DNA of 64,000 nucleotides, taken from NCBI RefSeq assembly GCF_037975245.1, contig NC_092572.1, positions 28,067,989 to 28,131,988 on the forward strand, given 5' to 3'. The translations under genes and the position numbers were made by a program. The DNA is from Apostichopus japonicus (taxonomy: Eukaryota; Echinodermata; Holothuroidea; Aspidochirotida; Stichopodidae). Below the pieces are notes generated by a model. The model searched no databases and had not been told where the DNA came from. It worked only from the letters and a program-made list of their open reading frames with translations. This document shows, piece by piece, positions 38,843 to 52,180 of the stretch (its first letter is position 1; every line of letters begins with the position of its first letter).

Positions 38843-39166
38843 CTTGAGCATGGTGACTGCTGAATACCAGCGCTTTGCATTCAACAGGGTTCTTTAACTT
38901 GAGACAGTGAGGCAGGGTGAGCTTTGCACGATGATGCAACTTCATGTTATCTGGAAGCAGTTCCACTACCACTGTTGAGTTACTGGCAAATGATGATTTA
39001 GACTCTTCTTGGATATAGTTTGAAATGATTTTCATCTGGATCAAGCATTTCCCGTCAATAGCACCAGGAGGAATATCTAGTCTAACATCAGTCCCTGGTA
39101 TCTCTAGAATTCTACCTTCTTTGTCAACCACTGCTTGTACACTAAGAGGCGTTTTCGCATAAGAAT
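38843..39166 (-). CDS. ZU5 domain exon
   Basis: 324 bp, entered with two bases (G|AT) after acceptor ATAATCAAAAG and left in phase 1 (CAAG|GTACAT). Reads DSYAKTPLSVQAVVDKEGRI, then LEIPGTDVRLDIPPGAIDGK, VVVELLPDNMKLHHRAKLTL and PHCLKLKNPVECKALVFSSH. The G-x-(L/I)-x-(I/V)-P-x-T-x-V-x-L-x-(I)-PPGAI motif and LTLPHC are the hallmark of ZU5 domains (ZO-1, UNC5, ankyrin, PIDD). It joins upstream to the DD exon at 40630 and downstream to the ZU5/UPA exon at 35268, so the order DD-ZU5-UPA is inferred from phase and position. Confidence 0.85.
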
Positions 39167-40629
39167 CTTTTGATTATAATGCAAAGAGAGAAATATGTTA
39201 TGTAAACAACTGGCAGATTAGGACTTAAAAGTCCTCAACTCAATCAATGCTTAGTATATAGCTAATACATCTGCCAGTGCTCTCCTATAGTACAATCCCC
39301 TCATTGGAGTCAAAGAACACTGTGATCTTAATTCTGTTTGCTGTTCCTAGCTCCATGTCCTTTGCTCCATGGTCCATTGCTCAAGGTCAGTACTATTTGA
39401 CCTTGCTTAGAAACAATATGTTTCCTGTGAGCTGCTCCATATCCCATATTGGAAGCATTACTTCAAAACGCAAAGGTCATAAACATGTGTGTTTAACTTT
39501 AGGGTTTTCAGTCATCATGTACAGGAGAGATTCACATTATCTATGAGCAGGACTTCAGATATTGTATTTTCAGATATCACCCTGCATCATATACTGAAAT
39601 ACAGTTCCTGTCTCTGTGTTTCTCAGTATACTGATACAGCTAAAAACATTCTCATCTCGTATAGACCTCTACTTAGATCATGATACCAAAGTTCATATTC
39701 CCAACATATCTTAAAAATAGGCAGTTAGCTGTGTATCAATGTTTTTATATTAACTTTAGGATTCTAGGACATGATGAGTTCATTCACTATACTGTCATAT
39801 CATTAAAGGTTTAGTATGATTAACATTTCACATGTACTCTTCATATTCTTGTACCACCAAACGGTTTGAAAATCTATAAGCTGACCAACATTTACGGCAA
39901 ATTCTTGATAGGTTTCATTTTACTGTAGTGATGTCCCTATTGATAGTAACATATTATAAGTAGGAGCTTGTGAGACACCCTTCAAAGATGGACACATAAC
40001 TGTATAAAAATAGTGAGACCAAATGGATATCTCAGAATACTGGCAAATATCTCATTTGCATATAAATGTTAACATGATTGTTGTTGCAATTAACATGATA
40101 ATCTCACACCTCTTTCAATGCATTGTTATTGGAAGTCATGTATATGTATAAGGAGAACTAAATTGATATTCATTTTGTTTCAAACATATCAACGTTATAT
40201 AACATAGTCAGAAAATTAAAGGTATGCATGACATAACACAGGTTGTAGGCTGTATCATAGAAATGCTCCTTTCAAGGGGAATATCCTGCATATGGATTTG
40301 GTATGTTTTTATGCAGTTGTAACATCGTGTTATAAGAAGTAATCATTAGGCTCCTTTACAACCTAATGTTCTTTACAGCTGCTTGCTAAATGACAATCTG
40401 ACGATTGCTTTACTTCTTATACTTCCATGGAAAATTGTTTCTAGACTTACATAAGTTTTTGGCAGCATAGGTAAGTTTTTATAAGTAATGTTAATTGTTA
40501 TTTCTATAAATGTTAATATCCTTTTCATATTGTATTTGGATATGGAATTTACATATGTATAGTGTAAATACAAACCATGAAAAACATAATCTCTCTTACT
40601 GATCTCATGTTTTGTTGTCTTTGACTTAC

Positions 40630-40930
40630 CTGAAGTTGTACCACATTGTTCCCTGTTAAGAAGATAATCGGACAGGTCCTTTCGATTAGTTGCTATTAGA
40701 GCGTCTCTCAGTGTTTTGTTTGTTGCTTTCATCCCACGTTTCCGTTTCCATAGTAGCAACATGTGGTACACAACTTCTTTTTGTCCCTTTCTTCTGTTAT
40801 CTGCCTCTATGTTTTCAAGCTCTGTCTCAGCAAGCTTCACATTTCTTCCCACATCTCGCCATTCTTTGAACAAATTTCCTGACAAGTCCTTGAAATAACC
40901 GGAAATCAAAAATGTTTCATCGTTCTGATG
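40630..40930 (-). CDS. Death-domain exon 1
   Basis: 301 bp, entered in phase 0 after ATAG and left with a single G (CAG|GTAAGT). Reads HQNDETFLISGYFKDLSGNL, FKEWRDVGRNVKLAETELEN, IEADNRRKGQKEVVYHMLLL, then WKRKRGMKATNKTLRDALIA and TNRKDLSDYLL. The six-helix death-domain pattern is clear: helix-1 F/L core, KEWRDVGR in helix 2, the acidic ETELENIEADN turn, and VVYHMLLLWKR in helix 4. The paralogue at 20461 is almost identical through helix 4 but very different in helices 5-6. Death domains assemble with other DDs (FADD- or RAIDD-like adaptors in known systems). Confidence 0.82.
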
Positions 40931-42557
40931 CTATTTCACTATGCCAATTGAAATTGAGCTAATCCATATAAGAACCTCAGTAGACGGTCAAAAACTAGAA
41001 CACTAATGAGGCAAATGCTCATATCAAATACTTTTAAATAAGGTGAGTTGTGTACTTGACAGTTTAAGGGGCTAATGTAATGGTATAATTCTGCCCCACC
41101 CATTCATTAATATGCTTGACTAAAGCTTCATTATCCATGGACACAGCAGCAATTTTGTGCGAAAAGTGTGACTTTGACACAAATAGACACAGAATAGACA
41201 GAGTTGCCGCATATTTGTCACGCAGGTGTTTACTGGAAAAAGATTGGAAACTCAGAAGAAGGGTTGACACAGGAATCTGTAAGGATGCAGAAGTTCTAGC
41301 AGAGTCTCAATACTACCGATGTGTTTGTAGTTTATATTGTTTTAGAGTTAGATTTCAGTTAAGACAGGTATTTCAGGTGGAAGTTATTTAATGCATCTTG
41401 ATTGACAGACGTTTTCTACACATAGCATATGTTGCAAAATTAATAACAAATATCCCAGATTCAGGTGGGGACAAACTTGGGAAGTCATTATATAATTAAA
41501 GCTTATCCCAACAAACCGAACTAAGTTCCTCGCATAACTGTGAAACATGCTATGATTCCATTATTGTGTTATATGTTTTGTGGGACAACAAACTAAAGCA
41601 ACATTCTTCTTTTCAAGAGTACAACCCAAGCTGTCTAGACCGTTGCAGTTCCATGGTAAAATGAAACCTTTAATGCCAGGTACAGAATATATCAGTCACT
41701 TACAAGCTACCAATACCACTGTCACATTAGCACAGTCTGTTACATTATTGTTCAGTTAAGTATGTCAGTGGATCTGGCAGCACTGCATGTGGTAATTGAT
41801 AATACGTCAGATGCACAACGGCCTTCTTTACACCTTCAATACTATGCTAAGATCAGCAACCATGTAACGTAGGTACTGCAAGACTGTGGTTGACATTTTG
41901 GTGTAACCTTATGTGAGTGTTTCAGACATCAAAATATGGCAAAATACCTCAAAATTGATATCTGAAATGATTTTTGGCTACAAAAATGAATAGCTTTTTC
42001 AAACAACTTCATGTACTATCTACTGATAAACTTTCAACAGAGTTTTCCAATCTGGTAGCAGAAGCACAAAAATATATTGCCAGCTAAGCATCACAATATT
42101 TCAAGTATTGAGATAAAAAGTAACATAAAATCCCATCTATCATTTGCATAATTGATTTCATTCTAACAATTTAATATTAAACACAAACACATAAACACTT
42201 ACTAACGATACAAACATGCCAAATATGAAAGATAACAAACATGTACGTGGCAATGTAATATGTTTACAGTATGCCTCACCTACTAATTAATATGAATGAT
42301 ATTACTTCTTAAAACAAAAGGAGGCATATAGGGCAACTAGACATGTATACTTTTTGATAATGTGCGGGATGTTTTCATTGTTAAATTGGGAACAACACAG
42401 TAATGTGTAAATGTCGGTCTGTTATCACGTAGTGAAAAATCAGTCACGACTCTGTCAATTTAGGAACCAGTCTGTATCAGTCAGAAATCACAGATTTAGA
42501 GAGATATTGGTCAAAAGTCATGAATCACACTTGGAGTTCTCACTCAATAATACTTAC

Positions 42558-42668
42558 CTGCAAAGTTTCATTTGTTACTTCTTCGCTATCTTTAGTCATT
42601 GCTTCAGCTGCTGCTGGCTTCCCTTCAGCTTCTCCTCTAATTGCTTGATGAGATGGCAAAGAAGGATT
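42558..42668 (-). CDS. Linker exon (copy B), phase 0-0
   Basis: 111 bp between acceptor TTTCTTTCTCACAG and donor GCAG|GTAAGT. Reads NPSLPSHQAIRGEAEGKPAA and ends EEVTNETLQ. An acidic, Ala-rich spacer between the post-NACHT tail and the DD exon. An inverted-repeat element lies only about 40 bp upstream of its acceptor. Confidence 0.68.
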
Positions 42669-42707
42669 CTGTGAGAAAGAAATGGAAAGGAGATAGTTGA
42701 GAATTAC

Positions 42708-44420
42708 AGGGGCGTATCCAGGATTTTCCTACCCGGGGGCGCGAATTACTATCTAAGCGGAGCGCCACCAACGGTTGGCGTGCAGCGTACAAGAAAATTT
42801 CTTGTTTTGATAACACCCAGATCACCGGAAATGGCACTTCTCAAGCTTGAAAATGACCAACCAGATGTACACTTTTTGCCTGAGAACCAAGTATTTCCCA
42901 ATAGTTTTTTCCATCCATAACCTTTTTGCAGATTGTCACCAGTCACAAATCATGTTCGAACTCATCGCATGTTCTGTGGATCATTGCTTTTGTCGGTGAT
43001 TCTACGTCGCGGCCCACAATATCCGTCAGCCCCACTTTTCAAGGTTTTAAGCCCATTATTCGTTCAGAATTTGAAAATTCACATTTCTCGTAAATAAACT
43101 CACTTCAAAACATACCCATAATGTTGTACAAAATTTCATCTATGGACAACCAATATAGGAAAACCTCCTTCAACCCCTAATAGACCGGTCAAAATTGCAC
43201 GAGTAGAGGGAAGTGTGATGAAGAATGTTGGTCAGAAATTTCGAAAATTCAGACACAGTTAATTTATTGGTGTACAAATATAAAAACTCTTATAACGGCT
43301 ATTATGAAACTTGGTTGAAGGAAAAAAATAGCATATATTTCCCAAACCGAACACTATGCACATAGGCGTTGGAGGCAGGGGGGGGGGGGGTTGCAGCCCC
43401 TAATTCGCCATTACTAGTGTAAAAAAAGGTTTGACATAATTGGACCTTCATGCTTTTCTCCATCTACATAAGACATTTCATTGTTTACATTAGCATCCTG
43501 CGGTATACTGCGCAACTTACACGGACCGTACGGTACACGATGGCATGAGATGTAATAACCGATGCTTGCTTATATGCTATTGAATTTCACATGAGGAAAA
43601 TTTTTGGTTATTTTTTTCGGGCAAGTGGACAGTTTTGAGGCTTTTCATCCTGGAACGCCATTTTCATGCTCACTGATATGATGTGATATCTGCTGTTTGC
43701 TTTACAAATTCGAACAGGCGCGCAGCGAGGAATTTGCCACTGAGGGATGGGCGAAGCCTGTAGGCAAATTTTCTAAGCGTAGCGCCACCATAAGTTGGCA
43801 CGTAGCGTACAAGCAAATTTTGGCCGAAAATGCCTCCCAGATCGCTGGAAATGAGAATTCCCAGGCCTTGTAAGTTGCATCTAAGCACTTTCTATTTTGA
43901 AATTACTAGCGATACCATAAAAAAATATGCGTCATGTTCCCCGACGACACGGTCGAGTTCGAGACCAGCCACAGTTGGATTCATAGCACAATTCTACCAT
44001 TGTTTAAGGCGTATACACACACACGCGTTATGAAAGACCATATATAGTATATATATATAGATCATGAGTGACGAGAGAGGAAAAATGGAAACGACAAAAA
44101 TGGAGTTGTCTGTGTAAATGGGGTAGGGTGAGGCACACGCCCCTTCCGAAATCCTTGATCCGTCACTGGCTACCCTGTGTATATAATAGGGATCAGTGCT
44201 GTAATGATGTCACTGTTCCTCTTTCTCTTCCCGGTGTCTTGGCTTTTTCGTTTACTCCCTCCTTTTCTCCTTTTTCTCTCTTTCTTCTTTTCTTTTCTTT
44301 TCCCTTCCTTCCTCTCCTCCTCTTTTTTCCCCTCTTTTTTCATTTGTTCTTCTCTTTTTTTCCTCTCTTCTTTTTCTTACCCGGGGGCGCGTGCCCCAAC
44401 GCCCCCCTGGATACGCGCCT
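42708..44420. mobile_element. hAT-like non-autonomous element with 7-bp target duplication
   Basis: The ends are AGGGGCGTATCCAGG and CCTGGATACGCGCCT (15-bp TIR, one mismatch), flanked by GAATTAC at 42701-42707 and 44421-44427. TIR-adjacent CCCGGGGGCGCG occurs at both ends. Inside, a segment with GAGCGCCACCA and AGCGTACAAG is present twice (about 42755 and 43780), plus a G run near 43380 and a long pyrimidine tract (44220-44390). No transposase recognised. The corresponding intron in duplication copy A lacks it. Confidence 0.8.
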
Positions 44421-44427
44421 GAATTAC

Positions 44428-47400
44428 CCACTGTTTGTTATAAATAATGAGACCACAATCATCTTGATGATGCTTGCACTTATTTCTATTTCACCTGCAG
44501 AGTGTAATGGTCCGCAACTGAAATATAGTTTACAAAGACTAGGCTTATGTGTCTAGTAACGGCATATGTGTGAATAAAAGTTCCTGAGTTTCAGTGAACA
44601 TGAGTTTCAGTAAAATGTTAAATATTTTTCAGACATCATTATTCTGATATATGATGTGTATATTATTTTTGTATCACTAACTGTATCACGTATTCATAGT
44701 GTGGTAAGCCATAGATGTAAATATTCATGAACTTGTACACACCATAATGAAGATCTATTGACTTGTGTGGCAACAAATAAAGGAAGGTACCAGGAATCAG
44801 TTATCATGTCGACAAAGCCTATGAAGTGACATAGTATAAAAACATATTTATGCATGAATATTAGTGAGGTTTATGATATCATAAATCTATATACTTACAT
44901 TGAATTATCCAAGTACATGTATAATGCAAATTAGACATACTATTCCAGAGGTATCTGATAAAGAATTTGATGTTCACTGGTTGATATTCATTATATGCAC
45001 ACACAAACAACACGGTTGATTGTATGAATGAAGTGTGACACCAAATATGCCAAGAAGGAAACCAAGGAACATTTGGTTCATGTCTTGTATTTGAAAGCCA
45101 TTTCAAGCAATTTGATGAATATAAATGACTTAGAGTTGGTTACGTCATAAAAAATGTGCCTATTATGCAGCAATATCACCATACCAGTGTGAACTAAATG
45201 TTACGTTTAGCCCCACACACTCTTATATATTCATGAGATGAGAACCAAGAACAATAGGGTGTATTTATTCCCTAGGGATCATCTATCTTCCATGAATCAT
45301 ATTGATTCTACTTGTGGTTGTTGAGATATCATGTTTACAAGCTGCTTTTGACAATTTCCCATTAAGCCTCAACCACCATGAATATTAGCAAGGTGAAAAG
45401 TGTTGTTGAAGAGAACAGGTACATACTCTGCACTTACATCACCATACCAAGTTATTAATGGGACGTACGGTTGCATTCACGTATATCTTATATGCAAGTT
45501 CCCACACGCTTTTATCATGATTACTAGCATTTCATACTTTTCAAGCTTACAGGAGAAAGAAGGTTTATCATTAGTTAGGTGAGATTATTTTATTCGCGTC
45601 CTTAAATATCACTACTGTTAAAGATATTTTTTTGTCGACTGCTTAAAAGATTCAAAATTATCTTCATGCACTCAGTATCGACAACAAGGGGGGCATTGTT
45701 TCTCCCCCCCCCCTTCTTATGATACTTCACCCCACTTATGATAATTGCCCCCACCCCATTTGACCTCAAAGTCAGCTATAAACAAAAATGAATTTCTCTT
45801 CTACCCAATTTTTATTCTTTGTGTAATATTAGGCAGGGTCTTTGCCCCCCTGGACCCCACAGGGCCTTGAAATATATTCCAATGGAATTGCAATGTCTGG
45901 AATGTATTTCTGTTCTTAAGTTAAAATAGCAACAAAAAAAGGTCTGAAAGCTTTTCAGCGTCTGGTCTTGAAACACCCATAATAAAGCTTAAATTCCGCT
46001 TTCCAACCACTTCTGGGTGTTTCTCCCACTGCCCCCCCCCCCCCCCATCAGGGCTTTAAAATACATTCCATAGAAATTGACTTATCTCTCTCACATATAT
46101 TTTGTGCTTTTAAGTTGCTGTTAAAAACGTAACTCAGCTAGTCACTGCAGTCACTATGCAAAAAGCCAAGTTGGCCTCTAGATCAATCAACATTCCTCAG
46201 TAAAAATGATGAATGTATGACCTCTTATATGCCCCAAATCTTTTCCACAATATTTAACTTAGTGCAAAATAGAAGTTATAATAAAATAAAATTTAGTTCA
46301 TTGATGTAGCTGCAGTAGAGGTTAGGATATGTTCTCAAGCCCCTTAAATTTTCCTGTGATGTGCACTTTACACAGGTCCTCTTTTACACTTCAAAATTCT
46401 CTCCAACCTTTGTTGCCTCCCACACCCCACTTGTCCCTCTACTTTGGAATTTCTGATGCAGCCTCTGCATGCACTGTATATAGACATTAAGGAAAATTCC
46501 ATTCACTAAATCATTCAACTTATCAGTATAATATCAGCACGACATATTATTAATATAAAAGATTTATGCAAGGTCATGATATTATGAAACAAACAACATG
46601 TATATCTTCAAATATTTGTCTATTCATAGTATAAATACAATGAACTCATCATCTTGAACTTAAGTTAGTCTCCATAATCATTGAAGGCCTCAAATACATA
46701 GTCAATAATAAACAGTTGAATAGTACAATAACAGTTATTCCAGATTTATGAAATACCATGCACATAGACCTGTGGTCAATCCTATAATATATAAGACGAA
46801 TGAGTGTCAAATTTCAAAAGGGTGTGCCTCTCAGTAGAACAAAGTTTGCTGCAATTGCAATACACATACATAATAGTTGTAACAAGTACATATGTGCTTC
46901 AAACAAAATGGAACTGGATTCATGATGGCACAGTGGAATGTCTTTCCAACTTTCATTTGATTTCACCAATGTGCAATCTACTGCACTGTCAAAGATTAAG
47001 CTAATATGCTGTGTACAATTACTAATATAATTAAGCTGAACATACCATTAGCAATCTTGTCACACAAAAGTATCTCATTGGTTTCAGTTATCATAAGGCA
47101 ACATAGCAGTCATTTTTCAGCCTAATCCCTTTTCTCGCCACCTTATAGACTCATAATTACTTATTTGACTTTTATTTATTTAAATTCCTAACGTTTTTCT
47201 TTATTGTAGTTCACTGCATAGTTGATATGCTGCATCCATTTTCATCTTCAGTAATCCTTTCACCTCCTACGTCATTTTATTATCACTGCCTATTGTACTA
47301 ATTGTACACCATTCATTGTCCAGTGTCCCAAACAGCTTGATAAATCTGTGAGTATGTGAAAATGTCTGTTTGATCTGTTTTCCTCCCTTTTCCTTTTTGT

Positions 47401-47616
47401 CTGCGTTTGAAGATCCTTCAGATGCTCTAAGTTTGATGTACTTATTATTTTAGAAATTATAAGATAAATTAAATCTACATGGTCCACTTCTTATGTGTGA
47501 TGGTACTTAAGAAGATACTTTTGATATGTATGTATGATCTGGACAATCCATAAATTCCCAACAGGTCTTACTACATTGTAGAACATTTCAAAAGTGAGCC
47601 ATGATTCTTAACTTAC
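44428..47616. other. Intron sequence
   Basis: No exon recognised. Contains C-rich patches, including C10 at 45704 and C15 at 46032-46046. Confidence 0.45.
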
Positions 47617-47681
47617 ATTTCCTTTGCTTGGAACATCGCTGCTTTTGTCTTCTTGTTGTTCCACTGCTTTATTTGTTTCGT
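47617..47681 (-). CDS. Small linker exon
   Basis: 65 bp: two bases completing a codon, then 21 codons reading ETNKAVEQQEDKSSDVPSKG N. Acceptor CCATCAACAAAAG, donor AAAT|GTAAGT, left in phase 0. Charged and probably disordered. The entry phase matches the preceding exon (48215) and the exit phase matches the linker at 42668. Confidence 0.6.
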
Positions 47682-48214
47682 CTTTTGTTGATGGAGAAAA
47701 GTGATATAAACATTTATATGAATAAACCACCAAAACCGTTATGGAAGACAATATATCATCAATTGTACCAGTCTTTCATGCAATATATAAAACATCATAA
47801 GCCAGTCCAACGACAAAAAAGTCTCAAAGACTAGTTTTGTCCTTACGTTTTCAAAAGTTGACTGAACCTTTAGTTAGTATACTTTAAGGCCAGCCTCCAC
47901 AATTTGTTCCAAGGCTGGTCAATAAGGACACCGTTATATTATTGTGAAGTTAGTACAAATTAATGAAAGGACAGGGCTTGTAGGGCCATTAGGGCAAAGA
48001 ACGTCATCAAAACTGAGGATGAAGAACCCTCATTTATCAGCAGAATTCCAACCAGGACTATGTATGCCTGCTTCAATTGTGGTTACAGATTATTGCATGT
48101 ACTTCAGCAATTGTTCTAGAGTTACAGCGACTGTTTTGAAAATAACAAAAAAACCTTGTTAATTACACATTTTAAGTTTTAAATGATTGTTCCTATTAAT
48201 AACAGAAAACTCAC
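47682..48214. other. Intron
   Basis: Short intron, nothing notable. Confidence 0.45.
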
Positions 48215-48275
48215 CAGAGATTGGTTTCAGTGATGGTGATGTTGCTGACATTCTCCCTGGTAATATAAAGTTCAT
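48215..48275 (-). CDS. Small linker exon
   Basis: 61 bp between acceptor TTTTCATTTAG and donor TCTG|GTGAGT. Reads MNFILPGRMSATSPSLKPIS plus a carried G. Phase 0 in, phase 1 out. The ATG at its start is probably internal, because the upstream exon ends in phase 0 with an open frame. It could also serve as an alternative start for a DD-ZU5-UPA form. Confidence 0.55.
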
Positions 48276-50468
48276 CTAAATGAAAATTTCATTCAGACAA
48301 GAAAAGACAAAAATAAATATTGTGGAAAATCATACAAACCTGATTGAAACTACATGTTGAACCAGAAATCCCAGAAAATTTGCGATGCATTGTTATATAT
48401 ATTTTTTTCATTTAACGAGTTTGCTGATGTAGGTCAACTCAATAAAATTTAATGAGAATTAGAAGATCACAAAATTCAAGCTCCATTTGCCATGACATCA
48501 ACATATTTGTATAATTACATATCACCAAGGATCTTACAATATACAACAAAATGACCCAAATCCAGACCAAACAGCTTTCTGATGTTGGCTAAAAAAGTCA
48601 GATGAATGTTTTATATAATAAGGGATATATTCTTGTTGAGCTTTAGAATAAATTAGATCCATCATTAGCCCTTTCAGAACTGTTACCAAGGAAGGAAGCT
48701 CATGGCATTATATTATTCATTGTGAAATATTTTGATAGTTTACAACTTTCCTTTAAAAAATACTTCTATCATATATCGCAAATGATTAGGTAAAATACTT
48801 CAGACAGCAAATATATCATGTGTGACAAGACATAGGTTGTGAAAGTCCCCCAATACAAGAGCATCAATTCTCTGATACATATTTCATCTTCTGACTACTC
48901 TATACAGTGTTCCAAATTATTTGAGACCAATGTAGAATATTGTGCCTCATCGCAAAATGAGTGGCAACCAAGAAGTCACTATGAAGGAGTATGAACATAC
49001 TAAGTATGGCACTCATCAATGGTGAATTTCATGAGTAAAATTTGTACACAGGTTTCAAATTTTGACTATTGCTGACATTATTATGACATATGATCCCTGC
49101 CAAAACTACTACAAGGATAGTATTCATGAAGGGGTACCTACCTACTGTACCAAGTATGAGATTCACTGACACTGTTATTACATTGGCCCATAGTGACCTT
49201 AAATATTTTTTTACCTACTTCTATGACAAACAAGAATTCACTACGAACATCTACAAACCAAGCATGATATTCATCATTGGTTTGAAATTTTACATTCTTC
49301 AGTGACATTTGATCTCCACTAAAACATACTAAAATCTAGGATTCAGATGAACTCTGACCACCACAATAATGAAAACAGCCAACAGCTTTCCCAAGGAAAT
49401 CTTGATGCAATACTTAAAATTCCAAGATGGTTAATAATGTTTTAGCAGGCATATCTCATACACACGCACAAACACACATGAATCACATATACTTGTTTGC
49501 ACTTTGTTAAGGAATAAACCAGAAAGCCAAGAGGCCTATATATTCCTTGCCACATTTACAGTGTATCAGTACATTTACTGACTACTGTGCACAGACAGTT
49601 TTATACTTAATACGCTGGCTCCAAATACCAAGTGTGAAGTTCATCCTAGTTTTACCTTTGGAGCTAATATTCTCACCATGAATGACATTTGAGTATTCAA
49701 TATGGTTGAGCCACATACCAAGTGTAAAGTTAGTCAAAGCTAACCTTTGACTTCTGGAGTTATCAAAATGACAATAATTTGAGATTTGACATCTACTTAC
49801 CCCAATTGAAATTTCCAAATAACTAAAGCAACCAAGAACTTACTGAGGGGCACCCACATACCAACTATGTGATTCGTCAGGCCAGAGTAATTTAGTCTGC
49901 TTGTTTACATTGTCAGAATTTGCCTCCTGTTGACCTAACTTGACCTAACTTGACCTCTACTAAAGCTGCTTTATGGAGCACCTTACACCCAACTATGACA
50001 TTTATCAATGCTATTGATGTCCAGTAGTTTGTTTACAATGTTTCCATAGTTTGTCCACAGGTAAACTCAAATGAAATTTGACATTGCAAATAAACTAAAG
50101 CAGCCAAGAGCTTTGTAACGGTTATCAACATACAGAGTTTGAAGTTTGTGGACCGTGAAGTTTGTGTTAAGTTAACAAACTTGTTTTCTAATAAATTAGC
50201 TACATCCGAGGACACCCTTTATTCCGACCCCTTGTCTGGACAACGGATGACTATTGTCCACCATTGGTTGACTACTAGTGACACAAATTTATTTTCCCAT
50301 GTTACCACTTCTTAGGCCGAGACATACATACACGCTATCACCACGTCATATGTTCCTTTTGCCTTGACTCAAACTTAAAGAGGAGTTTTGCTGATTAAGC
50401 AAAGGAATATCAGAACACAATTTGAAATGAATGACAATAATTTAAAAAAAAAGGATAATGCATCTCAC
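48276..50468. other. Intron sequence
   Basis: No exon recognised. A short direct repeat of TTGACCTAAC occurs near 49940. Confidence 0.45.
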
Positions 50469-50530
50469 CATCCATTCTCCAGTTGTCACATTTAATGTGT
50501 GAATTAAGTGTTCTCCAATGATCCATTCAA
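50469..50530 (-). CDS. Small exon of the post-NACHT tail
   Basis: 62 bp. After acceptor CTCATTTCAG two bases complete a codon (G|TT, Val), then EWIIGEHLIHTLNVTTGEWM to donor GATG|GTGAGA, phase 0. Only this frame is open, and it is the one demanded by the exon at 51252. Confidence 0.6.
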
Positions 50531-51251
50531 CTGAAATGAGAATAATTATATAAAAATAAGACCCTCAGCCACCCTCACATGGAATATTTTATTGAAACCA
50601 TTTTTGTATACATTGACACATTTCTCTTGTTTTGAGGATTAAAAAAAACATTTTAAAGTTACAGGTTATATTGGCACTAATTCTTATCATATAAATTGTA
50701 TCACGATCAACTTAGTGAATACCAAAACGTTTTGCACTAATATAATCTAAAACATTTCCTCCCTCCTTAACAAATAGAGCACTAATGTAGTTAACCATTA
50801 CTGATCATAATCCCTTTCACTGTAGTAATTTATTTTACTCAGCTGATGATGTTCAATATACTTTACAGCTCCACACACACACACTAAAACAAATGTAACA
50901 CCTTGAATTGCTGTCTTCATTAAGTGTGCTTATTTCCTTGTGATGATTGTTATCACTGTTAATATGTCTAGTTTCTTATGTAATGAAGTTTCCTAATTTC
51001 AGCTTGTCCAAGCTATTATCATAATCTATCTCGCTTAACTGTTGATACAATTAGTACGCGGGCTAAAAGCCAAAGTTACATTTTTTCAACATCCTGGACA
51101 GAGCTACATCTCATACCACTATGCAGAAGCAGGACTAGAATGAAACAGCTTTAACAAAATATGAGGCTAAGTTATTGTATCACATACAGAGGAATATCTG
51201 TTACATCTAATTACCAAGCTCTTGTTATTCAGGTAATAGAATTTATGTTAC

Positions 51252-51328
51252 CTGAAACGTTTCGGGATTGTAAGTTATTCAGATCTTTATCATCTTTCAC
51301 AGCTACCGGTGGACTTGGTAATAGTAAG
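51252..51328 (-). CDS. Small exon of the post-NACHT tail
   Basis: 77 bp. A strong acceptor (TACTTTTTTTTCTTAG) is followed by one base completing Arg, then LLLPSPPVAVKDDKDLNNLQ and SRNVS plus G, before donor TCAG|GTAACA. Only this frame is open. The entry phase fits the CG carried from 52181, and the exit phase fits 50530. Confidence 0.6.
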
Positions 51329-52180
51329 CTAAGAAAAAAAAGTAAAATGTACGATAAAATATCTCCCACTTTGCAGATTTTTATTAAGAAAAAGAAATAA
51401 ATACAATCGTTAGATAAATTAACATAGAAAGAATTACATAGAGGGCATAGGCCCTTAATTTTCAGGAAAATGCTTAGTTTTCTACAATTATATATTATGA
51501 TAAGTATTGTATTTTGTAAAAGGAGAATTTAGACCAACTCTTGGAATCACCTATTTACACAATATTTTCATATTGCTGGTCTCAAATGACATTTGATCTC
51601 ATGTTAAGTAGGGGGCACCTATTAACCTAGTGTACATTTTACAGATACTATAACTGTTAAGTAGGCTTGTTACAAGGTTTTGGAACTGATGAACCAAAAT
51701 TTTTAATGAGCTCTCATCATAGTGAGAGCAGTTGAGAACGAAATTTTAAGACAAAGAATACTGATATAATGATACTTAAACTTAATAATATGCAGATCAA
51801 AAAGACAAATGATGCTTTGTCCACGATAACACTTCTAAGCATTATGGGTGGAAGAGTGCTAATAACGTTACCAGTTCACCCTAGACATGGTCTAATGAGA
51901 ATGAGCTAAGCCTGTGGGGAGACAGGTAAGCTAGGAGTGAAGTAAATTATGACTAGGTAATCTCGATGTAGCAGAATGTCAGAAATAGTTATGATGCAGT
52001 GAGAAAGCCAAACTATTTGCATGGTTCCCCATTGTTGATAGATATCAAATGCTTGGAGATATTTCTGCTGAATGTTCTTCCATTAGCTCTATAAATCACA
52101 CATTCCAATATATCCTTATTTTCGATATCACATAGAGCGAAATTTGTAGTTTTGTGTGCCAACTTTTAATTAGTCCTCAC
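51329..52180. other. Intron
   Basis: No further feature recognised. Confidence 0.45.

Larger units (their letters stand above)
39765..42707 (-). repeat. Segmental duplication, copy B
   Basis: Partner of 18683-22530, same orientation and order. It holds the intact-phase DD exon and its linker exon. On the right it ends where an inverted-repeat element (42708-44420) is inserted. Confidence 0.85.

Noticed and set aside
43940-43980. GAGTTCGAGACCAGCCACAG resembling a SINE or tRNA B-box segment
   Set aside because: No A box, tRNA fold or poly-A tail around it, and it lies inside another element.
44068-44556. 162-codon frame rich in Phe, Leu and Ser that looks membrane-like
   Set aside because: It translates the pyrimidine tract inside the inverted-repeat element at 42708-44420.
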